Shown: positions 42,483-50,108 of the stretch, in pieces
Position numbering within the stretch: position 1 is the first letter of the stretch
Layout: each line of letters starts with the position of its first letter
NCBI RefSeq assembly: GCF_002159455.1
Contig: NZ_NFIQ01000019.1
Coordinates: 1 to 58,511 of the forward strand
Length of the DNA: 58,511 nucleotides
Reading direction: 5' to 3'
Source: Flavonifractor sp. An306
GTDB lineage: Bacteria; Bacillota; Clostridia; Oscillospirales; Oscillospiraceae
The notes under the pieces: generated by a model
What the model was told of the DNA's origin: nothing
The model's database searches: none
What the model saw: only the letters and a program-made list of their open reading frames with translations
Translations under genes and position numbers: made by a program

Positions 42483-44086
42483 GTCGCCTCACCCTCCCGC
42501 AGCCAGTTTTTCACCATCTGAGCGGCAATCTCCGGGTTCTCCTCAGCAAATTTCCGGATATCCTGCCGCAGTTCCATACTCTTCTCGGTCTGCATCTCCA
42601 TAATGTTGGACTGCTGCGGCGCGGCCTGGGTCATAATCAGCGCGTTTGCCGCCGCCTCGGCTGCCGCCTCGGCCTCCGCCGCCTTGCGCTTCTTCACCTT
42701 CCGGCGATGGAGCAGCAGCAGAATCAGCAGCAGCAGGAGCAGGAACACGCCCACTCCGGCGATGGCCGCATAGATCATCCAGTTGGACAGTCCCTCTACA
42801 ACCGGCTCGGTGGGCGTCTCGCTCCCGGGCCGATAGAAGGGGGAGATCATAATGGAGATCTTATCCCGCTGGTCCGCGTCGGTAATGCCGGCCGCCCGGC
42901 CCACATGGGCATACAGGTCGTTGACGGAAGTATCCCCCGCCACGCTCTGGTTGATACTCACCGACACCATCACGTCGGCGATGCGGGCGGTGATCTGCTC
43001 CACCTGCTGCTTGGTGGTATCCACCAGATGGTCCTGCTGACCGGAGGTGGTGATGGCGGTCTCATTGCCGTTGGGCTGGGCCTGGTTTTCCACATAGGTA
43101 TTCAGATCGGCGTTGGTCTCGGTGCCCACCGCACCGCCGGCGATTTCCTCATCCCCACGGACGATGCTGTTCTGCCAAATCTCAGTACCGATGATACCGT
43201 CGTCGTTTCCTTCCGCCCAGTCCTCCAGATTGTAGTCAGTGGAGTCAGTGTAGGTGCGGTCCAGATTCACCACAGTATTGACGCTCACCTGCACGTTATC
43301 CGCACCGTACAGAGGGGTCAGCACCTGCATCACCCGCGCGCGGATACGGTTGTTGTACTCCTCCTCCAGCTTCAGCTTCAAGGTGGAGGTGTCCTGGATC
43401 TCGCTGAAATCGTCGTCAATCAGATAAGGCGTGCCATAGGCGTCGCTGATGGTCACGTTTTCCACATTCAGTCCCTGCAGACCGTGGCTCACCAGGCTGC
43501 GGATGGCTTTCACCTGGTTATCGGTGAGGGTCTTGCCATCCTTCATGGTCACCTGCACGGCGGCGGTGGCGTCCACCGTATTGCCGCTGTCCAGCACATA
43601 GGTGTGGTCCTCGCCGGGGGTGAGCAGCACCTCAGCAGACTCCACTCCGTCCATGTTGCAGATAACCGAGGACATATAGTCCTGCAGGTCGTACAGCATC
43701 AGCTGGTTGCGCTCAGCTTCAGTGGTTAGGCTGCTTACATTGTTCAGATAAGTACCGTAGTCATAGCCGGCAGAGGGGTATCCCGCCACCAGCACCTGAG
43801 CCATCAAAGCCGCCTTGCGGTTTTCCGGCACCAGGATGGCGTCGCCCTCCACCTTATAGTCTGTGACCCCATTTTCGGAAAAATAGGTCAGGATGGCTGT
43901 CTGGTCACTCTGGCTCAGGCCGCTGAACAGCGTGGTGTAGGGCTGGTTGCTTGCCGTGATCGCCAGCACCACCACCGCCACGATGGCCGCAGCCAAAACC
44001 GCGCCCAGCAGAATTTTCAGCTTTTTGCCGGTCTTTTTCCACCGTTCCTTGGCTTTGTCCGTGATTGCTTTTAGCTTTTCCTTCAT
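42479..44086 (-). CDS. fliF: Flagellar MS-ring protein FliF
   Basis: The 535-residue MS-ring subunit. Membrane helices lie at about 22-45 (ILLGAVLAAAIVAVVVLAI) and about 440-462 (WMIYAAIAGVGVFLLLLLL). The periplasm-side ring-building motifs include YTTLFSGLSQSDQTAILTYF near residue 52 and AEVLLTPGEDHTY. The C-terminal tail (about 465-535), ending in NPEIAAQMVKNWLREG, is the FliG-binding segment. It is the third structural gene after flgB and flgC-fliE, as in Bacillus. Confidence 0.96.
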   Translation of the reverse strand: MKEKLKAITDKAKERWKKTGKKLKILLGAVLAAAIVAVVVLAITASNQPYTTLFSGLSQSDQTAILTYFSENGVTDYKVEGDAILVPENRKAALMAQVLVAGYPSAGYDYGTYLNNVSSLTTEAERNQLMLYDLQDYMSSVICNMDGVESAEVLLTPGEDHTYVLDSGNTVDATAAVQVTMKDGKTLTDNQVKAIRSLVSHGLQGLNVENVTISDAYGTPYLIDDDFSEIQDTSTLKLKLEEEYNNRIRARVMQVLTPLYGADNVQVSVNTVVNLDRTYTDSTDYNLEDWAEGNDDGIIGTEIWQNSIVRGDEEIAGGAVGTETNADLNTYVENQAQPNGNETAITTSGQQDHLVDTTKQQVEQITARIADVMVSVSINQSVAGDTSVNDLYAHVGRAAGITDADQRDKISIMISPFYRPGSETPTEPVVEGLSNWMIYAAIAGVGVFLLLLLLILLLLHRRKVKKRKAAEAEAAAEAAANALIMTQAAPQQSNIMEMQTEKSMELRQDIRKFAEENPEIAAQMVKNWLREGEAT

Positions 44087-44121
44087 GCTCTATCTATCCC
44101 CCGGCTCCCGGACCGCGCCCT

Positions 44122-44433
44122 TTACAGGCTGATCCGCATCAATTCGGAATAGGCGTCCAGCGCTTTGTTCCGCATCTGAATGAGCAGCGACAGAGAGAGC
44201 TCGGCCTGGGTGGCGGCAATGGACGCCACCGCCGGATTGTCCAGCTGCCCCGTGGCCAAGGCGTAGTATGCCTCGTTCTTGGCCGCGTCGGTCTCTTTTA
44301 CGTTATCCACCATGGACTGGAAGATGTCCTGAAACATGGTGGGCTGATTCCGGGTCTGCCCGGCATCGCTCACCGCTGTGGACTCCGTGGCAAGGAGCGG
44401 ACGAATGGGCTCAATCCTCTGAATGTTCATCAT
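44122..44433 (-). CDS. fliE: Flagellar hook-basal body complex protein FliE
   Basis: A 103-residue protein that joins the MS ring to the rod. The conserved stretch MFQDIFQSMVDNVKETDAAKN and the C-terminal helix ELSLSLLIQMRNKALDAYSELMRISL (key residues L, MRNK, AY-E-MRI) match FliE. It follows flgC by 58 bases and precedes fliF by 35. Confidence 0.95.
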   Translation of the reverse strand: MMNIQRIEPIRPLLATESTAVSDAGQTRNQPTMFQDIFQSMVDNVKETDAAKNEAYYALATGQLDNPAVASIAATQAELSLSLLIQMRNKALDAYSELMRISL

Positions 44434-44491
44434 GATTCTTCTTCCCCTTTATCATAGCGTCCGCCTCCCCGCGAACGCTGCGGCACAAAGT

Positions 44492-44941
44492 TTATTTGCC
44501 GATCTCCAGCCCCTTGGCGGCAACCTGCTTCAGTACGTTGAAGGCCGTTACATTGGCCGAATAGGCCTGGGACGCCGCCATGGCGTCCGCCATCTCCTTC
44601 ACCAGGTCCACGTTGGGCATCTCCACATATCCGTCGGCGTTGGCATCCGGGTTGGTGGGATCATACATCAGCTTAAAGTCGGAGGGGTCCTCCGCAATCT
44701 CCGTGACCCGCACGCCGCCGGGGGCAGAGGACTCCTCACCCCGGATACGGGCCATCACCTGCTGGAAGGGGCTCCGCTCCCCGCCCTCTGCCTCAAACAC
44801 CACAATCTTGCGCCGGTAAGGGCCGCCGCCCTCGGTGCGGGTGGTGTTCTGATTGGTGATGTTTTCCGATATGACGTCCAGCCGCAGCTGCTGGGCGGTC
44901 ATGCCGGAGCCTACAATATTCATGGAGCTCAAAAAGGCCAT
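44492..44941 (-). CDS. flgC: Flagellar basal-body rod protein FlgC
   Basis: A 149-residue proximal rod protein. Landmarks are MNIVGSGMTAQQLRLDVISE and ENITNQNTTRTEGGGPYRRK at the N-terminus, and the C-terminal GYVEMPNVDLVKEMADAMAA and SANVTAFNVLKQVAAKGLEIGK helices (axial signature). Standard length and position after flgB. Confidence 0.96.
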   Translation of the reverse strand: MAFLSSMNIVGSGMTAQQLRLDVISENITNQNTTRTEGGGPYRRKIVVFEAEGGERSPFQQVMARIRGEESSAPGGVRVTEIAEDPSDFKLMYDPTNPDANADGYVEMPNVDLVKEMADAMAASQAYSANVTAFNVLKQVAAKGLEIGK

Positions 44942-44956
44942 GTCTCACACGCCTCC

Positions 44957-45340
44957 TTAACCGTTGATCGCCGAACGAAGCAAAGAGAAGTCACTGCTGA
45001 TGGCATTCATCACATACTGCATCTGATAGCCCTCACGCACCAGCTCTACCATTTGCTCTGTAATGTTCACGCCATTGTCGTCCATCCGCGTGCTCTCCTC
45101 CGCCTGATGATGGGTTACCTCGGTGCCCGCAATGGCTTGCCGCATGGAGGCGGTGGGCTTGCTGTCGTCAGCCGCGGACTGGATGGCCTGCCGCAATGAC
45201 TCCTCGAAAGTCACATATTTGGTTTTATACCCCGGTGTCTCCACGTTGGCGATGTTGTCCAGAATGCAGGTTTGCTTATCCCAAAGAAAACCCATGGACC
45301 GCTGGAGCATCAGCATCGTGTTGCTTGTCAAAGAATCCAT
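44957..45340 (-). CDS. flgB: Flagellar basal-body rod protein FlgB
   Basis: The first gene of the fla/che operon, coding a 127-residue proximal rod protein. The rod signature ILDNIANVETPGYKTKYVTF is at about 26-45; the C-terminal axial helix contains EQMVELVREGYQMQYVMNAI. AAAGGAG lies nine bases before the ATG. The transcript is predicted to start near 45494, giving a leader of about 150 bases. Confidence 0.95.
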   Translation of the reverse strand: MDSLTSNTMLMLQRSMGFLWDKQTCILDNIANVETPGYKTKYVTFEESLRQAIQSAADDSKPTASMRQAIAGTEVTHHQAEESTRMDDNGVNITEQMVELVREGYQMQYVMNAISSDFSLLRSAING

Positions 45341-45500
45341 TCTCTCTCGCTCCTTTCTCTCTCCGTTCTCCCTGAAGCGCGCCCGGCCTGTTCCTATGCC
45401 CGCTGCACACAGTCAGCCGCAGGCCCAGCGACTTCGACATTATTCACATTTAATTCATTTTAGCTCTAAACCCTTATTTTTGCAAGCCTTTGGCGGGAAT

Positions 45501-45530
45501 ATTATTTAAAAATTTTCAGGCTTTTGACAA
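45501..45530 (-). promoter_or_regulatory. Candidate sigma-A promoter of the fla/che operon
   Basis: On the minus strand, TTGTCA (45530-45525), an 18-base spacer, then AATAAT (45506-45501), five of six matches in each box to the housekeeping consensus. The 45-base region around it is nearly free of G and C. Confidence 0.55.
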
Positions 45531-45730
45531 AAACTTTTAAGGAGATATCCAAATTTTCCCTAATTACACAGACTTCCACAAAAATACGCCCCCGCCGGGG
45601 ACCTGTTTTATTGAAACTGTTTATCGCTCTGTTTTCCATCTTCTGGACAACCAGGAAGTCAATCCCAGAGATACTATATCACGTGCTTTTCTCTGGTATG
45701 CCCGCCAATTTTCACAAACTGCGGCAAACA

Positions 45731-45771
45731 AAAATCCGCGCCGGGAGACCAATTGCGGTCTCCCGGCGCGG
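45731..45771 (-). terminator. Intrinsic terminator after the second giant SLH gene
   Basis: A perfect 15-bp inverted repeat (45736-45750 with 45757-45771) with a six-base loop. On the minus strand it is followed by ATTTTTGTTTG, a good U run. It lies 15 bases after the SLH stop codon and separates that transcript from the fla/che promoter. Confidence 0.9.
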
Positions 45772-45785
45772 GTACATGGACTTAC

Positions 45786-48700
45786 TTACAGGGTAAGCGC
45801 TCTTGCCAGCGCCACCGCCATTTCCGCCCGGGTCATGATCCGGCCGGGCTCCAGCAGTCCGCCGGAGCCCTGGACCACGCCGGTCTGCACCATGACGGAC
45901 ATGGCGCCTCGGGCGTAATCAGCCACATAGGCCCCGTCGGTGTAGGCGTTGAGGATGCTGGGATCCTCAGTGCCGATCACCCAGCCCATGGTCTGCATGG
46001 CCCGGTAGAGCATGGTCACCGCTTCCGCTCGGGTGATGGGGGCGTCGGGACGGAAGGTACCGTCGGAGAAGCCGTTGACAATACCCAGCGCATAGGCCGA
46101 CCGGACCGACTCAGTGTAATACTGGCCGTCGGGCACGTCGGGGAAGCTCTTCTGGGAGCCGTGGGGGAAACCCAGAGCCCGATCCAGCATGGTGATGAAG
46201 CTGCCCCGGGTGAGGGGGGAGGCGGGGGCAAAGCTGCTGTTGCCCACGCCGCCCACAACGCCGTTTTCATAGAGGAGATCCACCGCGGGCACCGCCCAGC
46301 TGTAGCCGGTGGACATATCCTTGAAATAACGGGAGGAGGCGCTGGGGGTAACGGTAATCTCTACCTGTCCCCGATAGGACCGTCCCTGGGAGTCCACCCC
46401 GGTATAGGCCACCACCGCCGTGCCCTGGAAGCCGATGCGGGGGACAAAGGTTACCTGGGACAGGCTGGGAGAGCTCTCGGGGTAGTATTTGGTGCCGGAA
46501 CGCACCTCGGTATTGGCGCTCTGGAGGCCGCCGTACTGGGTATACAAGCGCCCGGCATTGGAGGACAGGGTGCTGGTGTCAAACTGCACGGAGCTCAGAC
46601 TGCCCTTGTTCCGGCCGTTGCAGGCGGCGGTAAAGTCGGAGGCACGGAAGGTCACCGGCGCATAGGAGCTGGTATAGCGGATGGTATCGGCGGTGTCGTT
46701 GGTGTCGGAGGACACAGTAATCTCCACCGTACCGGTAAAGCTGGTGCCGCCCACCGTATAGCCGGAGTAGGAGACGGTAGCCGTACCGGTGAAGCCGGCG
46801 GCAGGCACAAAGCTCACCTCATCCAGGTAGGGAGAGGAGGTGCGGTAATAGCTGGTGTTCGCGCTCACCTTGTTGGTATATTCGCCGTTCTCATACTTAT
46901 AGTACAGCGTTCCCTGGGAAGAGGAGGGCAGGGTGAAGCGGACATAGCTCAGATCCCGGTTCTGGGCGGCCTGGGCCGCGTTGTTGAAATCGGAGGGCCG
47001 GAAGGTCACCGGCTCCCCCAGTCCGGTGTCGTAATAAATGGTGGTGGCGGCGCTGTCCACCCGGATGGTGACGGTGCCGGTAAACCGATCGCCGTTGCTC
47101 CCCCAGGCGGTATAGGGGATGGAGCAGTTGTCGGTAAAGCCGCTGGCGGGCACGAAGGTAATCTCGTCCAGATAGGGGGAAGAGGAGCGGTAGTAGTTCT
47201 TATTGGCGCTCACCTTCTCCGAGGAGGAGTTGACATAGTTATAATAGAGGGTCCCCTGAGAGGAAGATGGCAGCGTGAAGCGGACATAGTTCAGGCTGCT
47301 GCCGGTGAGGGACAGGGACGCCTCGTTGAAATCCTCCACCTGGAAATCCACCGCCTGCCGGCTCTTGGTGGTATAGCCGATCTCGCTGCCCTGGGTTCCC
47401 ACCCGGATGGTGACGGTGCCGGTAAACCGGTCGCCGCTGGTGGCCCAGCCGGTGTAGTTGATGGTCACCGTGCCGTTATAGCCGCTGGCGGGGGTGAAGC
47501 TGACCTGATCCAGATAAGGCGAGGAGGAGTAGGCATAATTCTGGGTGGCGCTCACCTTGCTGCCGTTATAGTACAGTGTGCCCCGGGCAGAGGGCGGCAG
47601 CGTAAAGCGGACATAATTCAGGGTGCTGTTGGTGGCGTCCTGGCAGACGGCGTTAAAGTCCGACGCCCGGAAACCCACCGCCACGTTTTCATCGGTGGTA
47701 TAGCGGATGGTCTCGGTCTCATTGCCCACCTGAATGGTGACGGTACCGGTAAACTTCTCCCCATTGGTACCCCAGCCGGTGTAGTCAATGGTGCAGGTAC
47801 CGGTATAACCATAGGTGGGCACAAAGCTGATCTGGTCCACATAGGGGTAGGAGGAGCGGTAGTAGTTCCGGCTGGAAACCACCTTTTCCGAGGTGGTGGA
47901 GCCGGTATAGTTGTAATACAGGGTACCCTGAGCGGAGGAGGGCAGCGTGAAGCGGACATAGTTCAAGGTGCTGCCCGTCTTATTTTGGGAGATATCGTTA
48001 AAGTCGCCCGCCTGGAAGTCCACCGCCTGGCCGTACTCCGTGCGGTAGGAGATGCTGTCGGTACCGGTCTTGACCCGGACGGTGACGGTGCCGGAGAAGG
48101 TGGCTCCGCTGGTGCTCCAGCCGGTGAAGGGGATGGATACCGTGCCAGTAAAGTCGCTGGCCGCCACAAAGTCCACCCGGTCCAGGTAGGGAGAGGAAGA
48201 GCGGTAATAGTTCTTGCCGGCGCTTACCTTCTCGGAGGAGGAATTGCTGTAATTGTAGTAGAGGATTCCCTCAGAGGAGGCAGGCAGGGTGAAGCGAACA
48301 TAGTCCAGGCTGTAGCCGGTGACCTCCCGGGAGAGGTCGTTGAAGTCGTTGACGTCAAAACTCACAGCCTTCCCCGGCGCCACAGTATAACTCAGCTCAT
48401 CGCTCTTGCTGTCCTCGTTTACCTGGATCACCAGCCGGCCCTGGAAGGACTGCCGGTTGGTATCCCAGGCGGTATAGGTGATCACCACTCTCCCCTTATA
48501 ACCAGAGGCGGGCACAAAAAACACCTGGCCCAGATTGGGCGTTCCGCTGTATTTGTAGTTGGTGGAGGCCCGCACCTCGGTGCCCGGATTCAGCGGGGAG
48601 AGATAGTTATAGTACAGGGTGCCCGCGCTGCTGTCAGGCAGAGTAAAGGCCACATAGCTCAGGTCCCGGCCGGTGCGGGCCCGGCACACCACCGCAAAGT

Positions 48701-50033
48701 CGTTGGGGTCCATCTGCACCGCCATACCGTTGGCCGTGGTGTAGGTCACGTCCTCCTGGCCGGCCACCGACACCTCGATGGTACCCTGGAAGAAGCTGGT
48801 GCCGGAGGCGTAGCCGGTATAGGAGATGACAGCAGTGCCGCTGAAGTCGGATTTGGGTACAAAGGTAATGTCGCTTATTCCCATCTGGCCCGTACCCGGG
48901 GAGGCGTAATAGGAGGAGCCGGTGGCCACTCCCGCGCCGGTGTCTCCCTCGGAGGTATATTTATAGTAGAGCGTACCCTGATTGGTGGGCACCGACAGGC
49001 CGCTGATATAGGACAGGCTGGAGCCCAGCACAGTGGAGCAGCGGCTCTGCAGCTGGGAGACCAGGCCGGAGAAAGACAGGGGCTCCCCCGCCGCCGCCGA
49101 GGCGGTGATCACCGCCGCCGTGTTCCGCTTGACGGTAACCTCGCACTTGGCCTCATAGCTGGTGCCGTTCACCTTGGCGGTAATGGTGGCCTTGCCCTCT
49201 TTCAGGGCATAGAGATAGCCCGCGTTGACCCGCACGATGTTGGAATCGCTGCTGGTCCAGGTCACGCCCTTGTCCTTGATGGAGGGGCCGTAAATGGTAT
49301 AGTTCAGGGTGTGGTTATCCCGCTCGTTCATGGTCAGAGTGCTGCTCTCCAGAACGATACCCTGGACATAGATTGTGCTGGCCGCCTCCTGGGTGCCGTC
49401 CTTGATCCTGGCGTACACCTTGGTCTCGCCGGCGGCCACGCCGGTGACAGTGGCTGTAGACGTTCCGCTTGGGCTGACTGTGGCTATCCCCGTATTGTCG
49501 CTGCGCCAGGTCACCTCCTGGTCGGCTTCGGCGGGGGTGACGGTGGCGGTCAGAGCTTTGCTCCCGCCAGGGGCCAGTTCCATAGTGCCGGGGGTAACAG
49601 TGACACCAGAGGGAGCATTGGTGGAAATCGTGATGGTGCAGACGTCGCTGTCCGGTTGTCCATATCCTGCGGGCGGCGTGACGGTCACCCTGATCTGCAC
49701 ACTTCGCTCCTCCGTGGTCTCCGGAACGTTCAGCGCCTCCACGTCGGCAGAGAGAGAGTAGACACCCATAGGAGTGATCTTCACCTCATCATACCGCCCA
49801 TCCACTTCCTCCCATGTCACTTTGGTACCCGCAGGCAGGGTTTTGCTGCCGTCTGACATGGTGATGGTGGCATTCAGGGTCTGATGCTCGCCCATTTTTA
49901 AGTCAGCAGTGGGCGGACTGACGCTCACTGATAGAAAGGTGGGGTTTGCCGCCAGAGTGGCGGGCAGCAGGGCAAAAAGCATCGCCAGCGTTACCAGCAA
50001 CGACAGGCCACGTCTGGCCAGGGAATATTTCAT
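45786..50033 (-). CDS. Giant SLH surface protein with eight ~110-residue repeats
   Basis: 1415 residues. A signal peptide (1-29, SLLVTLAMLFALLPATLA) is followed by Ig-like BIG2-type domains (about 30-300, for example VTPGTMELAPGGSKALTATV). Eight tandem modules of about 107-120 residues follow (about 305-1215), built around the patterns LNYVRFTLPSSSQGTLYYNY, YYRSSSPYLDEITFVPASGF and FTGTVTIRV. Three C-terminal SLH repeats (about 1215-1415) attach it to the wall polymer. AAGGAGG precedes the ATG. It is the last gene of the minus-strand cluster. A role as S-layer or adhesive surface protein is inference; no catalytic site is visible. Confidence 0.88.
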   Translation of the reverse strand: MKYSLARRGLSLLVTLAMLFALLPATLAANPTFLSVSVSPPTADLKMGEHQTLNATITMSDGSKTLPAGTKVTWEEVDGRYDEVKITPMGVYSLSADVEALNVPETTEERSVQIRVTVTPPAGYGQPDSDVCTITISTNAPSGVTVTPGTMELAPGGSKALTATVTPAEADQEVTWRSDNTGIATVSPSGTSTATVTGVAAGETKVYARIKDGTQEAASTIYVQGIVLESSTLTMNERDNHTLNYTIYGPSIKDKGVTWTSSDSNIVRVNAGYLYALKEGKATITAKVNGTSYEAKCEVTVKRNTAAVITASAAAGEPLSFSGLVSQLQSRCSTVLGSSLSYISGLSVPTNQGTLYYKYTSEGDTGAGVATGSSYYASPGTGQMGISDITFVPKSDFSGTAVISYTGYASGTSFFQGTIEVSVAGQEDVTYTTANGMAVQMDPNDFAVVCRARTGRDLSYVAFTLPDSSAGTLYYNYLSPLNPGTEVRASTNYKYSGTPNLGQVFFVPASGYKGRVVITYTAWDTNRQSFQGRLVIQVNEDSKSDELSYTVAPGKAVSFDVNDFNDLSREVTGYSLDYVRFTLPASSEGILYYNYSNSSSEKVSAGKNYYRSSSPYLDRVDFVAASDFTGTVSIPFTGWSTSGATFSGTVTVRVKTGTDSISYRTEYGQAVDFQAGDFNDISQNKTGSTLNYVRFTLPSSAQGTLYYNYTGSTTSEKVVSSRNYYRSSYPYVDQISFVPTYGYTGTCTIDYTGWGTNGEKFTGTVTIQVGNETETIRYTTDENVAVGFRASDFNAVCQDATNSTLNYVRFTLPPSARGTLYYNGSKVSATQNYAYSSSPYLDQVSFTPASGYNGTVTINYTGWATSGDRFTGTVTIRVGTQGSEIGYTTKSRQAVDFQVEDFNEASLSLTGSSLNYVRFTLPSSSQGTLYYNYVNSSSEKVSANKNYYRSSSPYLDEITFVPASGFTDNCSIPYTAWGSNGDRFTGTVTIRVDSAATTIYYDTGLGEPVTFRPSDFNNAAQAAQNRDLSYVRFTLPSSSQGTLYYKYENGEYTNKVSANTSYYRTSSPYLDEVSFVPAAGFTGTATVSYSGYTVGGTSFTGTVEITVSSDTNDTADTIRYTSSYAPVTFRASDFTAACNGRNKGSLSSVQFDTSTLSSNAGRLYTQYGGLQSANTEVRSGTKYYPESSPSLSQVTFVPRIGFQGTAVVAYTGVDSQGRSYRGQVEITVTPSASSRYFKDMSTGYSWAVPAVDLLYENGVVGGVGNSSFAPASPLTRGSFITMLDRALGFPHGSQKSFPDVPDGQYYTESVRSAYALGIVNGFSDGTFRPDAPITRAEAVTMLYRAMQTMGWVIGTEDPSILNAYTDGAYVADYARGAMSVMVQTGVVQGSGGLLEPGRIMTRAEMAVALARALTL
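46390..49120. repeat. Eight imperfect ~330-bp tandem repeats
   Basis: The repeat units of the giant SLH gene, each about 320-360 bases. The central five units are the most alike; the first, second and last are diverged. Expansion by recombination between central units is the likely origin. Confidence 0.85.
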
Positions 50034-50064
50034 CCGAATCTCCTCCTTCGGAATATAGGATAGG

Positions 50065-50098
50065 GCAAGGGGCGGGCAGTATACGGCCCGCCCCTTGC
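50065..50098. other. Hairpin between the two giant SLH genes
   Basis: A perfect 13-bp GC-rich inverted repeat (50065-50077 with 50086-50098) with an eight-base loop, in the 75-bp gap between the SLH genes. Neither side has a U run, so it may slow but not end transcription, or protect an upstream message. Confidence 0.5.
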
Positions 50099-50108
50099 GT
50101 CTCTGATG

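Larger units (their letters stand above)
45341..45785. other. AT-rich intergenic region between fla/che operon and SLH genes
   Basis: 445 bases without a credible gene. From low to high coordinate it holds the flgB leader, a candidate operon promoter at 45501-45530, about 190 bases of AT-rich sequence in which nothing was recognised, and the terminator of the SLH gene at 45731-45771. Base composition is far more AT-rich than the coding DNA around it. No cyclic-di-GMP riboswitch core was recognised by eye in the leader. Confidence 0.75.

Noticed and set aside
45361-45480. A cyclic-di-GMP riboswitch in the flgB leader
   Set aside because: I looked for the conserved cacggcaaacc and gggacgcaaagcc-type core blocks and did not find them on the minus strand. 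A covariance search would be needed for certainty.
45524-45796. A 90-codon plus-strand reading in the AT-rich intergenic region
   Set aside because: It starts over the likely fla/che promoter, runs through the SLH terminator hairpin and into the opposite gene, and has no recognisable domain.
45753-49856. A 1367-codon open frame on the plus strand opposite the giant SLH gene
   Set aside because: It is the mirror of a repetitive, GC-rich coding strand. Its product is rich in Gly, Ala, His and Arg without domain structure, and it has no ribosome site.
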